A stretch of DNA of 64,000 nt, from positions 27,866-91,865 of the forward strand of contig CAIOLO010000130.1 in assembly GCA_903859155.1 (NCBI GenBank). The letters run 5' to 3'. How positions within the stretch are numbered: position 1 is the first letter of the stretch; every line of letters begins with the position of its first letter. This DNA comes from an uncultured beta proteobacterium. GTDB taxonomy: Bacteria; Pseudomonadota; Gammaproteobacteria; Burkholderiales; SG8-39. The translations under genes and the position numbers were made by a program. This document shows, piece after piece, positions 1 through 8,597 of the stretch. Under the pieces are notes generated by a model. That model did no database searches. It had not been told where the DNA came from and saw nothing but the letters and a program-made list of their open reading frames with translations.

Positions 1-122
1 CCCGGACTGATACAGCTGTAAAGGGTCTCGATCAGAACTTCATTTTCAATCGGCATCTCGACTTCGATGGATTCGAAATCGACCCCGCCAGGACCGGTGA
101 AACGAACGCGCCTTGCTTGCAT
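1..122 (-). CDS. Partial medium-chain (zinc-type) dehydrogenase, N-terminus only
   Basis: The minus strand from an ATG at 120-122 reads about 40 codons without a stop to the window edge. The peptide has the look of the N-terminus of a medium-chain dehydrogenase/reductase: a basic beta strand (MQARRVRFTGPGG), a segment with several acidic residues, and LYSCISPG, which resembles the YSxISPGTE motif of that superfamily. The family uses NAD(P)H and often zinc. The rest of the gene lies to the left of the window, so length and catalytic residues cannot be judged. The Bug receptor at 150-1130 lies 27 bases upstream on the same strand, so the two are probably co-transcribed. Confidence 0.6.
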   Translation of the reverse strand, partial: MQARRVRFTGPGGVDFESIEVEMPIENEVLIETLYSCISP

Positions 123-149
123 ACTGGCTGCCCTTAGTATTGCCTCTGG

Positions 150-1130
150 TTACTCAAACTTCACACCGCGCGCGGTAATGGCATCAACATATTTTCGGGT
201 TCCGTCGAGCCCGGCTTTCAATTCCGCGGCGAAGGATTCGGCCGTTCCGGCAACAATAATGGCCCCATTGGCTTCCATCTTGGAGCGCGCGTCAGGCGCA
301 TTGATCGCCTTGACCGCAACCGCATTCAAACGCGTCACCACCGCAGCCGGCATTTTCGCAGGGCCGAGCAGTCCGATGAAACCGGGGCCTGCACGGAATC
401 CAGGCACGGCATCGGCAAGATCGGGAATTTGGGTCAGGTCGGAGGGACGCGGTCCGTTATAGAACGCCAGTATCTTGATCTTCCCGCCGGACATGAACGG
501 CCGGAGTTGCTGCAATGGCTGAAATGAAACATCGATCTCCTGCGCGACCAGCGCCTGCGCCTGCGGACCACCTCCCTTGTAGGGGATGTGTACGATATCG
601 GCGCCAGCCACCAGTTTGAGGGTTTCACCGTCAAGATGCTGCGCCGAACCGATTCCGCTGGATCCGTAGGAAAGCTTGCCGGGAAATTTCTTCGCGTAAT
701 CCAGCAACTCCCTGACAGAATTCACCGGCAGCGAAGATTTCACTCCCAGCGCGCTGATGGTCACATAGATCATGGTAATTGGCGAAAAATCCTTGATCGG
801 ATCGAAAGGCACATTGGCCGATACCAGGGGGCCGGCGATCAAAGTGCTCGAGGTGGTTGCCAGGAGCGTATAGCCATCTGGCGCGGACTTGGCCACCAGT
901 TCCGATCCGATGAATCCATTGGCGCCGGCTCGATTCTCAAGCACGATGGGTTGACCCAGATCTTCACTCATCTGGTTCTGCATCAGGCGGATGGCGACAT
1001 CAACGCCTCCCGGAGGAAAGGGCACGATCATGCGGATTGGCTTGCTCGGAAAGGTTTGCGCCAGGGCGGGTAAAGCGAAAGACAGAAGCGCCAGTACCGC
1101 CACAACACGGATATCTGCATTGGTTTTCAT
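150..1130 (-). CDS. Bug/TctC-family periplasmic substrate-binding protein
   Basis: A 326-residue protein of the tripartite tricarboxylate transporter receptor (Bug) family. It starts with a Sec signal peptide (hydrophobic core about residues 8-22, cleavage near ALA-Q at 24). It then shows the family landmarks: FPSKPIRMIVPFPPGG just after the signal, LGQPIVLENRAGANG, APDGYTLL and HIPYKGGGPQAQ. These proteins bind small carboxylates or other organic acids between two lobes in the periplasm. No TctA/TctB membrane partner lies in the window, so the transport partner is unknown. It is divergent from the SDR gene at 1259 and lies upstream of the partial dehydrogenase. The substrate cannot be told from sequence. 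Confidence 0.93.
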   Translation of the reverse strand: MKTNADIRVVAVLALLSFALPALAQTFPSKPIRMIVPFPPGGVDVAIRLMQNQMSEDLGQPIVLENRAGANGFIGSELVAKSAPDGYTLLATTSSTLIAGPLVSANVPFDPIKDFSPITMIYVTISALGVKSSLPVNSVRELLDYAKKFPGKLSYGSSGIGSAQHLDGETLKLVAGADIVHIPYKGGGPQAQALVAQEIDVSFQPLQQLRPFMSGGKIKILAFYNGPRPSDLTQIPDLADAVPGFRAGPGFIGLLGPAKMPAAVVTRLNAVAVKAINAPDARSKMEANGAIIVAGTAESFAAELKAGLDGTRKYVDAITARGVKFE

Positions 1131-1258
1131 GTTTTTTCAAACTACGATTGAACGAATTTGATTCTGAGCCGCAATTTCGCAAGCTGTCAATGCAGAAATG
1201 CGGAATGCCGTGCATGCTATCGACCTCCGGTCAAAGTGCTCGTGAAAAGGAACAACGC

Positions 1259-2008
1259 ATGAAACTCAAAGGCAGAACCGCCATCATCACCGGCGGATCC
1301 GGCGGCATCGGCAACGCGATAGCCAAACGTCTCGCCGCCGATGGCGCCAACATTGCCATCGTTGACCTGGTCAATGCCCAAGCCGCGGCGGCTGAATTGA
1401 CCGGTGCAGGCATCAGGGCCATTGGCTTGACGGCCGACGTCGCATCGGAGGCCGATGCGGCGGCCGCGGTTGAACAGACCGTGGCCACACTCGGCGGTAT
1501 CGATATCCTGGTGAATAACGCCGCCATGACTGCGCCGCCACGACCTTTCGAAGAAATCGGTGTCGCCGACTGGCGCCGCATGATGGAGGTCAACACCCTC
1601 GGGCCCTACCTGATGTGCCGCGCCGTGTCGCCGCACCTGCGGGCACAAAAATACGGCCGCATCATCAACATCGCCTCTGATACCGTGCACCTGGGCGTTC
1701 CCTACATGCTGCATTACGTATCGAGCAAAGGCGCTCTGATCGCCTTCACCCGGGCTCTGGCGCGGGAATTCGGCAAAGACGGGGTCAACGTCAACGGCAT
1801 CGCGCCGGGATTCACATTGAGCGAGCGCATCGCAAAACAGCAGGACCGTGTCGAATTGTTCCGCCGTGAGCAGTTCAAGGCCCTGGCAATCCAGCGCGAT
1901 GAATTCCCCGAAGACCTCGCCGGCATCGCCAGTTTCCTGGCCAGCGAGGATTGCGCTTTCATGACCGGCCAGACTGTCGTGGTGGATGGCGGCTACGCCA
2001 TGGTCTGA
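1259..2008 (+). CDS. Short-chain dehydrogenase/reductase (SDR)
   Basis: A 249-residue classical SDR that oxidises or reduces an alcohol/ketone with NAD(P). Residues 11-18 hold the nucleotide-binding TGGSGGIG, 86-89 the structural NNAA, and S140, Y153 and K157 (YVSSK) make up the catalytic set. The C-terminus MTGQTVVVDGGY is typical. A longer open frame runs upstream to 1037, but the ATG at 1259 is preceded by AAAAGGAAC at good spacing and begins exactly at the family N-terminus (MKLKGRTAIITGG). It is transcribed away from the Bug gene at 150-1130, with 128 bases between them. The substrate is unknown; the context suggests an organic-acid or aromatic intermediate. Confidence 0.93.
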   Translation: MKLKGRTAIITGGSGGIGNAIAKRLAADGANIAIVDLVNAQAAAAELTGAGIRAIGLTADVASEADAAAAVEQTVATLGGIDILVNNAAMTAPPRPFEEIGVADWRRMMEVNTLGPYLMCRAVSPHLRAQKYGRIINIASDTVHLGVPYMLHYVSSKGALIAFTRALAREFGKDGVNVNGIAPGFTLSERIAKQQDRVELFRREQFKALAIQRDEFPEDLAGIASFLASEDCAFMTGQTVVVDGGYAMV

Positions 2009-2018
2009 TGGGCAGAGA

Positions 2019-2054
2019 TCAGGTCTTGCATTGATTTATACACGCCAGACCTGA
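2019..2054. terminator. Hairpin between convergent genes
   Basis: The 8-base arms TCAGGTCT (2019-2026) and AGACCTGA (2047-2054) form a perfect inverted repeat around a 20-base loop. It lies between the convergent SDR and TIM-barrel genes. There is no clear T-tract, so termination is inferred from position. Confidence 0.35.
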
Positions 2055-2062
2055 CTCCAGGT

Positions 2063-2899
2063 TCAATCCAGTTTGTATTTGAGCGTCTCGAGAATCCCCT
2101 GCACATAACCGATTGAACGCGCCGCCGCACCCGGGCCGTCGGGCATGTATTCCATCGGCTCCACCGACATGTCGCCGCCATAACCGCTGGTCGCCAGCGC
2201 CGTGAAAATCGGCGCGAATTGAATTTCGCCCTGACCCGGCCCGCGCCGGTTGCCGTCGTTGATCTGCACGTGGCCGATCATGCCGGTGGGCACCCAGCGC
2301 TCGATCACCTGGGCCAGCGACTCGCCCTCCATCTTCGAGGCATGATTGCAGTCGAGCATGGTGCGCAGCGCCAGATTGCCGATGGCGCCGACCATCGCCG
2401 CAGCCTCGGCGATGGTATTGATGACCGGCGTAATTTGCGCCGCCAGCGGCTCGATGCAATAAGTCTGGCGGCACGCCTGGGCAGTGGGCGCTATGGCGGC
2501 GAAACAGTCCTGCGCCCGCGCCATGGCAATCTCGCGCGTCTCCCCCGGCGCAACCACACGCTGCGAACCATGCACCATGTAGCCGGCGCCAAGGTCGGCA
2601 CTGAGCTCGATCAGGCCACGCATCACATCGATGGTCCAGGCGCGCACCCTGTCGTCGGGCGTGGTGATCGACAGGCCCTTGGGCGCTACCAGCAGGAAGT
2701 GCAGGCCCATGATGCTGATGCCCGCATCCGCTGCGGCTTTGCGCAATGCGGCGCGTTCGGCCGGACCCAGCTTGTGCGGCTCCTCCGAAACCGTGTAGGG
2801 CGCCAGCTCCAGCCCGTCGTAGCCGAGCGCCGCCGCGTATTCGCATTGCTGCGCAAACGGCATAGGTTGCAGAACCTCATTGCACAAAGCTAAACGCAT
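2063..2899 (-). CDS. TIM-barrel sugar-phosphate isomerase/epimerase-like protein
   Basis: A 278-residue AP-endonuclease-2-type TIM barrel, the fold used by hydroxypyruvate isomerase, xylose isomerase-like and IolE/IolI-like enzymes. Visible landmarks are LCNEVLQP at the N-terminus, GYDGLELAPY, LLVAPKG, CIEPL, LDCNHASKMEG and IGHVQINDGNRRGPGQGEI. The LDCNHA and HVQINDGNR segments carry the acidic and histidine residues that usually bind metal in this family. The ATG at 2899 is used because GGAGG lies just upstream; a TTG one codon earlier is possible. The gene follows the Bug relic at 2927-3019 by 27 bases. The exact reaction cannot be assigned. Confidence 0.85.
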   Translation of the reverse strand: MRLALCNEVLQPMPFAQQCEYAAALGYDGLELAPYTVSEEPHKLGPAERAALRKAAADAGISIMGLHFLLVAPKGLSITTPDDRVRAWTIDVMRGLIELSADLGAGYMVHGSQRVVAPGETREIAMARAQDCFAAIAPTAQACRQTYCIEPLAAQITPVINTIAEAAAMVGAIGNLALRTMLDCNHASKMEGESLAQVIERWVPTGMIGHVQINDGNRRGPGQGEIQFAPIFTALATSGYGGDMSVEPMEYMPDGPGAAARSIGYVQGILETLKYKLD

Positions 2900-2926
2900 C
2901 AATCCTCCGAATAATTCTTCAATCAG

Positions 2927-3019
2927 TCATTGCGGTTTGGCGGGGTAAGCCTGCGACTGAGCTGCCGGCGAGACCACACAGGTGGTGCCGCAGACCAGGA
3001 CGCTGACAACAATTTTCAT
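2927..3019 (-). pseudogene. Relic of a Bug receptor gene: signal peptide only
   Basis: The minus strand encodes a 30-residue peptide that begins MKIVVSVLVCG and ends SQAYPAKPQ before a TGA at 2927-2929. The layout is that of every intact Bug protein here: a Sec signal peptide followed by a YPxKP motif at the mature N-terminus. The remaining 290 or so residues are missing, and the next gene begins 27 bases later. AGGA lies at a plausible distance before the ATG, so the peptide could still be translated. The simplest reading is a deletion that removed the body of the gene and fused its head to the TIM-barrel gene region. A genuine short leader peptide is less likely. Confidence 0.7.
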
Positions 3020-3080
3020 GATTCGAGTCCTATTAAACCCCGTTATCATGCAACGAATTGAGCGCCGGAGCGTGAAAAAC

Positions 3081-4463
3081 ATGAACGCAAAGCAACATTC
3101 ACCTGGAATCACCGAACACCTTATCGGTGAAGTCCGCCAACTCGCCGGCGCGGCGCTGCCCGATGACGCGCTCGAGGCCGCACGCAACAGCGTGATGGAC
3201 TGGCTGGGCGTGACCATTGCCGGCGCGGACGACGCCATGGTTCACAGTCTCATTGCGGCGGCTCGCGAGCAGGGCGGCAGCGCACAAGCGAGCGTCATCT
3301 GGCATGGCGAACAAACCTCGGCAGCGTTTGCCGCGCTTATCAACGGCTCCGCCTCGGATTCTCTCGATTTTGCCGATTCCAACCAGAACATGCGCGGCCA
3401 TTCGACGCCTGCGGTCGTGGCCACGGCGCTGGCGATGGCTGAATCACGCAAACTCTCCGGTCTGCAATTTCTGCGCGGCGTGATTGCCGGCGTGGAGGCC
3501 GAGTGCCGCGTGGGCCTGCTGGTGCAAAAAGGCCTCAAACCGGGCTTTCATCCCACCGGAAACATTGCGCCTTTTGGCGCCGCCGCGGCGGCGGCGTGGC
3601 TGCGTGATCTTCCCGCGGAACAATGGCCGCATGCGCTGGGCGTGGTGGCCACACAGGCCTCCGGCCTGCACAACTCCGGCGGCACCATGTCCAAGCCGTT
3701 TCACTCGGGAAAGGCGGCAATGAACGGCGTGCTCTCGGCAAGCCTTGCGGCGCATGGTTTTACCGGCCGCCCCAATGCCATCGAGGCCTCCGAAGGTTTT
3801 CTCTCCACGCATTCGGATTCGGTGGGCGAAGAGTTGATGCGCGCGGCCGATGGACGCTACCTGATCCTCGATACCACCTTCAAATCACACGCGGCCTGCG
3901 GCCTCACCCACGACACCATCGACAACATCCTGCAAGCCAAGCGCGAGCACTCCTTGAGCACCGACATGATCAGCCACATCGACATCGACGTTCCGGTGCT
4001 GCATCTGCGCGTATGCAACATTCAACAGCCGGCCTCCGGCCTGCAGGCCAAGTTCAGCCTGCGTGTCGTTGCCGCCATGGCGCTGCTTGGCGAGGACACC
4101 ACCGACATCAACGCCTACACCGCTGCACTTGCCGCTCGCCCCGATTTGGTGGCGCTGCGCGAGCGAATTACCGTCAACGGCCGCAGTGAATTGTCCAGTG
4201 CGTCGCTCGCCAATATTGAACTGGCCGACGGCAGACGCATCAGTGTAAGTAGCGATGCCCGCAAACCGGTGCGCGACCAGGCGCTCAAGGGCGAGGCGGT
4301 GAGCAAAAAATTCCTGCTGCTTGCCACTCCGGTGCTGGGCAGACAGGCCGCAGAAAGCCTGCATCGCCTCCTCGCAACACTGCAGCATCTCGAGTCGATC
4401 AAACCACTGGTCGACGGTGCGGCCAAGCGCCCTGCGGCAATCGCCCCGCGCCTCAAAGGGTAG
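3081..4463 (+). CDS. MmgE/PrpD family protein
   Basis: A 460-residue member of the MmgE/PrpD family, which includes 2-methylcitrate dehydratase, cis-aconitate decarboxylase and iminodisuccinate epimerase. Landmarks are DALEAARNSVMDWLGVTIAG near the N-terminus, NGSASDSLDFADS (about residues 80-95), GFHPTGNIAPFGAAAAAAW, THSDSVGEEL and the later FKSHAACGLTHDTID, which holds the conserved histidine/cysteine region. The open frame extends upstream to 2982, but the ATG at 3081 with GGAG ahead starts at the usual family position. The actual substrate is unknown; a di- or tricarboxylate fits the family and the many carboxylate receptors nearby. A terminator follows at 4481-4517. Confidence 0.9.
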   Translation: MNAKQHSPGITEHLIGEVRQLAGAALPDDALEAARNSVMDWLGVTIAGADDAMVHSLIAAAREQGGSAQASVIWHGEQTSAAFAALINGSASDSLDFADSNQNMRGHSTPAVVATALAMAESRKLSGLQFLRGVIAGVEAECRVGLLVQKGLKPGFHPTGNIAPFGAAAAAAWLRDLPAEQWPHALGVVATQASGLHNSGGTMSKPFHSGKAAMNGVLSASLAAHGFTGRPNAIEASEGFLSTHSDSVGEELMRAADGRYLILDTTFKSHAACGLTHDTIDNILQAKREHSLSTDMISHIDIDVPVLHLRVCNIQQPASGLQAKFSLRVVAAMALLGEDTTDINAYTAALAARPDLVALRERITVNGRSELSSASLANIELADGRRISVSSDARKPVRDQALKGEAVSKKFLLLATPVLGRQAAESLHRLLATLQHLESIKPLVDGAAKRPAAIAPRLKG

Positions 4464-4480
4464 GCGACAATCTGAACCCG

Positions 4481-4517
4481 GCGGCCCCCTTGACTCAGAT
4501 CAAGGTGGCCGCTTTTT
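4481..4517 (+). terminator. Intrinsic terminator after the MmgE/PrpD gene
   Basis: GCGGCC at 4481 pairs with GGCCGC at 4507-4512, with an inner CTTGA/TCAAG stem, and is followed by a run of six T (4512-4518). It stands between the MmgE/PrpD gene and ppk2. The inner stem also spells TTGACTCAGATCAA (4490-4503), an FNR-type half-symmetric site, but here the terminator structure explains it sufficiently. Confidence 0.8.
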
Positions 4518-4562
4518 TGCGGGAGCAGACTTGAGCGACTACGCAACCGCTCAGGAGGGCGT

Positions 4563-5810
4563 TTGGCAGCCAAATCCGCAAATCGTCCGAAGCCGCAACG
4601 CCGAACCAAGCCAAAGTCGGAGGCGGCGGTCCCCAAGCGCACGAAAAACGCCAAGGCCCCGCCCCTGCCACTGACTCCCGTTACCGTGGCGCCGGTCAGA
4701 TCGCGCAGGGCGCGCCGTGTGGCGCAGGGAGATATCGCACCGAGTCTGAAGCCCGAAGCGCTTGTGAACTACACGGCGCGGGAAGCCAAAAAAGCCGCTG
4801 ATGGCGCCCACCTGGCCAGTGTTCAATCGATTCTTGACAGCAAGCTAAGCGGCAGCGACAAGGCCAGGGCTCTGCGCACCTTGCTCGATGGCGCCTCCAG
4901 CGATGACCTGGCAGCGATCAGGCACAGCCTGCTGGGACCGGACAAAACCGACGCGACCGCTCCCTCGTACAACCCTGACGAAGAACTGTCCGATGACTGG
5001 CGCGACGGCGGGTATCCGTACAAAAACCTCATGCTGCGCCGCAATTACGAGCAGCAGAAATACCGGCTGCAGGTTGAATTGCTCAAACTACAGGCATGGA
5101 TCAAGGCGACCGGGCAGCGCGTGGTGATTCTGTTCGAGGGGCGTGACGCGGCAGGCAAGGGCGGCACCATCAAGCGCATGATGGAACACTTGAACCCGCG
5201 CGGCGCGCGCGTTGTGGCGCTGGAAAAACCGACGCCGACCGAGCAGGGGCAATGGTACTTTCAGCGCTACGTACAGCATCTGCCGACCGCCGGCGAGATT
5301 GTCATGTTCGACCGGTCCTGGTACAACCGTGCGGGAGTTGAACGCGTCATGGGCTTTTGCAGCAACGCGCAATATCAGGAGTTCATGCGTCAGACACCGG
5401 ATTTTGAACGCCATCTTGTCAGGAGCGGCGTTCATCTGTTCAAGTTCTGGTTCTCGGTCAGTCGCAAGGAGCAGCTGCGCCGCTTCAAAGAGCGCGAGAA
5501 TCATCCGCTCAAGCAATGGAAGCTGAGCCCGATAGACAAGGCATCGCTCGACAAGTGGGACGAATATACCCGGGCCAAGGAAGAGATGTTCTTTGAAACC
5601 GACACCGCCGATTCCCCATGGACGGTGGTCAAGAGCGACTGCAAGAAGCGCGCGCGGCTCAGCGTACTGCGTTTCATACTCTCGGCGCTGCCGTACTCGA
5701 ACAAGGATGCGAAAGCCGTCGGCAAAATCGACAGCCTGATCGTCGGGCGCGCCCACGTTGTCTACGAGCGCGGAGAAAAGACTTCGGTGGCAATGCCGAC
5801 AGTCGAGTAA
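4563..5810 (+). CDS. ppk2: Polyphosphate kinase 2 family protein
   Basis: A 415-residue PPK2-family kinase that moves phosphate between inorganic polyphosphate and nucleotides. Residues 193-201 (GRDAAGKGG) are the Walker A loop and 249-256 (FDRSWYNR) the Walker B-like segment. ERENHPLKQWKLSPID and DCKKRARL belong to the lid and C-terminal helices. The start is a TTG with a perfect AGGAGG four bases upstream; no better ATG exists. The first 135 residues are an extra, lysine-, arginine- and proline-rich region plus a helical stretch, absent from the shortest PPK2 proteins. The direction (nucleotide-phosphorylating or polyP-forming) cannot be fixed from sequence alone. Confidence 0.92.
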   Translation: MAAKSANRPKPQRRTKPKSEAAVPKRTKNAKAPPLPLTPVTVAPVRSRRARRVAQGDIAPSLKPEALVNYTAREAKKAADGAHLASVQSILDSKLSGSDKARALRTLLDGASSDDLAAIRHSLLGPDKTDATAPSYNPDEELSDDWRDGGYPYKNLMLRRNYEQQKYRLQVELLKLQAWIKATGQRVVILFEGRDAAGKGGTIKRMMEHLNPRGARVVALEKPTPTEQGQWYFQRYVQHLPTAGEIVMFDRSWYNRAGVERVMGFCSNAQYQEFMRQTPDFERHLVRSGVHLFKFWFSVSRKEQLRRFKERENHPLKQWKLSPIDKASLDKWDEYTRAKEEMFFETDTADSPWTVVKSDCKKRARLSVLRFILSALPYSNKDAKAVGKIDSLIVGRAHVVYERGEKTSVAMPTVE

Positions 5811-5968
5811 TCCCGGCGCCGCGCGACTCACGCTTTCCGCGCCGGCGCTATACTCCGAGATATCCGCGACCGGCAAGCGCCACAGGTAACAGGTCAAACC
5901 GCTCTTGATCCGGCCATCGCCGCGCAACTCCAGGTACCGCGCCGGCACATAGCTATATCCGCGCAACC

Positions 5969-6943
5969 ATGATCAATAGAATTCTCTTCCTGCTACTGCT
6001 AGCCGCGCTGGGCACGGTTGCTTATGTCTACTGGGAACGCTCCACGCATGTTCGCAGCACCGACAATGCCTATGTCAACGCCGAAGTCGCGCAGATTTCC
6101 GGGTTGGTGGCCGGACGCGTTATCGCGATGCACGCCAAGGACAACCAGTTCGTCAAGAAAGGCGACGCACTGTTCGACGTCGATCCCGCCCCCTATCGCG
6201 TGGCGGTGGAGAAGGCGCGCGCCCAGGTCGCGCTGGCCAGGCAGGGGTCAACGCAAGACGGCGCCGAGGTGCGCGCGCTGGAGGCGGAACTGGCCCGCCA
6301 GAGCGCCGAACTGGATAACGCGGAAATCGCCAAGGCACGCGCGGAGAATCTGGTCGCCAAGGGATTCCTTTCGCGCCAGGCAGTTGACGACGCGGCATCC
6401 AAGGTAATCAGTGGCCGGGCCGGTCTCGAGCAGGCCAGGGCGCGAGTTGAAAAGGCCCGGGTAATGATTGCCCCCGCCAACTCGCAGTCCCCCGCCGTGG
6501 CGGCAGCGCTGGCGACTCTGGCGCAGGCGCAACTGGATCTTGACCGGACGCGCGTCGCGGCACCGCAGGCGGGTTGGGTGGTCAACAAATCGCTCACCGC
6601 AGGAACCTCGGTGAATCCCGGCCAGGCTTTATTCGCCATCATCACCGACAGGAGCTTCTGGATCGACGCCAATTTCAAGGAAACCGAATTGCCCGGGTTG
6701 CATCCAGGGATGCCGGTGGAGATTCAGGTCGACATGTATCCCGGAAACAAATTCGCGGGACACATTGAGAGCATCGGCGGGGGCACCGGCACGGCGTTTT
6801 CGCTGCTGCCACCGCAAAACGCCACGGGCAACTGGGTAAAAGTGGCCCAGCGCATACCGGTCAAGGTGCGCTTTGACAGCTACGACCCCCTGTTCATGCC
6901 GCGCGTGGGCGCCACCACCACCGTGACCATACGGTTGAACTGA
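5969..6943 (+). CDS. emrA: EmrA-like HlyD-family membrane fusion protein
   Basis: A 324-residue periplasmic adaptor with one N-terminal membrane anchor (residues 4-22). STDNAYVNAEVAQISGLVAG is the lipoyl/barrel-sandwich entry typical of EmrA. There follow a long alpha-helical hairpin rich in A, E and R (about 80-185), DRTRVAAPQAGWVVNKS as the second lipoyl half, and a beta-barrel ending GATTTVTIRLN. EmrA connects an inner-membrane MFS pump to a TolC channel. The emrB-like gene starts 11 bases after the stop, so the two form an operon. There is no TolC gene beside them. Exported compounds are unknown. Confidence 0.9.
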   Translation: MINRILFLLLLAALGTVAYVYWERSTHVRSTDNAYVNAEVAQISGLVAGRVIAMHAKDNQFVKKGDALFDVDPAPYRVAVEKARAQVALARQGSTQDGAEVRALEAELARQSAELDNAEIAKARAENLVAKGFLSRQAVDDAASKVISGRAGLEQARARVEKARVMIAPANSQSPAVAAALATLAQAQLDLDRTRVAAPQAGWVVNKSLTAGTSVNPGQALFAIITDRSFWIDANFKETELPGLHPGMPVEIQVDMYPGNKFAGHIESIGGGTGTAFSLLPPQNATGNWVKVAQRIPVKVRFDSYDPLFMPRVGATTTVTIRLN

Positions 6944-6953
6944 GGCCTGCCTC

Positions 6954-8525
6954 GTGGCCGCAGCCGCCCCTGCCATCGCTGGCGCAGGCAAAACCGAACG
7001 GGAAACCCTGGGTGCCCAGACCGACCGCTGGCTGCTCATCATCGCGGTTATGGCCCCGACGGTGATGATGATGCTCTCGAGCACCATCGTGAATGTGAGC
7101 GTACCGGTGATGTCCGGAGAACTGGGCGCCACCAACGACACCATCAGCTGGGTACTCACCTCCTATATGGTGGCCATGTCCATCGTGCTGCCGCTCACCG
7201 GCTATCTCAACGACAAGCTCGGACGCCGCAACTACCTGCTGTTGTCAATCGCGGGATTCGTGCTCGCATCGGTGCTTTGCAGCATGGCCACCAGCCTGGT
7301 GCAGATGGTGTTGTGCCGCATCCTCCAGGGGCTCTCAGGAGCGGCCTTCGTGCCACTGTCACGCACCATCGTCGCCGATGCCTACCCTCGCCATCAGGCG
7401 GCCAAGGCCATGGCGGTATGGGGGCTGGGCGTGGTCGGCGCCCCCATCTTCGGACCCACCCTGGGCGGGTACCTCACCGAGACCTTCGGCTGGCGCTGGA
7501 TTTTCTACATCAACATTCCGATCGGCCTGCTAGGGTTCCTGCTTGCCGCCCGCTTCGTGCCGGAGACGCCGACCAAGTCGCGGCGCATGGACTGGCTGGG
7601 CCTGGTGAGCCTCGCCCTTGCGGTGGGCGCGCTGCAACTGGTCCTCGACCGCGGCCACCGCGACGACTGGTTCGAATCCGCATTCATCTGCATAGGTGTC
7701 GGTGTGGCCATCGTTGCCTTTGCGGTGTTTCTGTATCACAGCCTGCGGCCCAACGAACAACCCATCTTCGACGTGCGCGTTTTCGGCGACCTGAATTTTT
7801 CCCTGGGGTGCCTGGTGATGGGAGCCACCGGCGTGGCGATGTTCGGCGGAAACTTCCTGCAACCGCTGTTTCTGGACAACCTGCTCGCTTATCCGGCCAT
7901 GACCGTGGGACTGGTGCTGATGGCGCGCGGCGTGGGAAGCCTTGTCAGCATGAGCCTCTCCGGCAAATTTGCCGATCGCGTCAGCGCAAAATGGGTGGCC
8001 CTGCCCGGTGTGCTCATCGGCCTCACCGGTTCGCTCATGATGACCCGCTACAGCGTGCAGATTGCGCCGATGGATTTGCTGCTGCCGCTATTTCTGCAGG
8101 GCGTCGGCATCGGATTGATCTGGGTACCGGTATCGGCACTGGCGTTCTCGACCATACCCCCCGAGAAGTCCGCAGAAGCCTCGGGGGTCTACAGCCTGGT
8201 GCGTTCGGTCACCTCGGCGATGGGCGTGTCCATAACCAGCACCCATCTCGCGCGCGAAATCGAGACTCAGTGGAGCGTGTTGCGAGGCCAGATCAATCCC
8301 TACAACCCGGCGGTGCAGGCGTACCTCCAGCCGCTCGACCTGCATTCGCAGGCACAAAGCATGGCGCTGCTCGCCAGCGCCGTCGCGACCCAAGCGAAAC
8401 TGACCGCGTTCGTCAGCGGTTTCTGGCTCATCGCCGCCAGTTTCGCCGTGATGATCCCGCTGGTGCTGCTGCTGAAAAACCGCGGGCCGCGGCGACGCAT
8501 GGGCAAAGCGACCCTGCCGGAATGA
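6954..8525 (+). CDS. emrB: EmrB-like DHA2 drug:proton antiporter (MFS)
   Basis: A 523-residue 14-helix MFS transporter of the DHA2 group, the inner-membrane pump partner of the EmrA-like adaptor 11 bases upstream. Family motifs are visible: MLSSTIVNVSVPVM in the first helix, WVLTSYMVAMSIVLPLTGYLNDKLGRR (motif A follows helix 2), RILQGLSGAAFVPLSRTIV, and GPTLGGYLTETFGWRWIFYINIPIG (motif C and the next helix). The start is GTG at 6954. The C-terminal tail is positively charged (KNRGPRRRMGKA). A function in multidrug or aromatic-acid export is inferred from family membership only. Confidence 0.93.
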   Translation: MAAAAPAIAGAGKTERETLGAQTDRWLLIIAVMAPTVMMMLSSTIVNVSVPVMSGELGATNDTISWVLTSYMVAMSIVLPLTGYLNDKLGRRNYLLLSIAGFVLASVLCSMATSLVQMVLCRILQGLSGAAFVPLSRTIVADAYPRHQAAKAMAVWGLGVVGAPIFGPTLGGYLTETFGWRWIFYINIPIGLLGFLLAARFVPETPTKSRRMDWLGLVSLALAVGALQLVLDRGHRDDWFESAFICIGVGVAIVAFAVFLYHSLRPNEQPIFDVRVFGDLNFSLGCLVMGATGVAMFGGNFLQPLFLDNLLAYPAMTVGLVLMARGVGSLVSMSLSGKFADRVSAKWVALPGVLIGLTGSLMMTRYSVQIAPMDLLLPLFLQGVGIGLIWVPVSALAFSTIPPEKSAEASGVYSLVRSVTSAMGVSITSTHLAREIETQWSVLRGQINPYNPAVQAYLQPLDLHSQAQSMALLASAVATQAKLTAFVSGFWLIAASFAVMIPLVLLLKNRGPRRRMGKATLPE

Positions 8526-8563
8526 GCCCGGCATAAAACCGACGGGCAACGTTCAGGCGCGGT

Positions 8564-8583
8564 ACCGCGGGCAAAACCGCGGT
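8564..8583. terminator. Hairpin between convergent emrB and dctP
   Basis: ACCGCGG (8564-8570) and CCGCGGT (8577-8583) form a perfect 7-bp stem with a GCAAAA loop. It lies between two converging genes. No T-tract follows on either side, so it is only a terminator candidate. Confidence 0.35.
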
Positions 8584-8597
8584 CCCGGCCCGAATCT

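Noticed and set aside
7277..8536. Open frame of 419 codons on the plus strand
   Set aside because: It is a shifted frame of the emrB-like gene, rich in R, H and P, with no family pattern.
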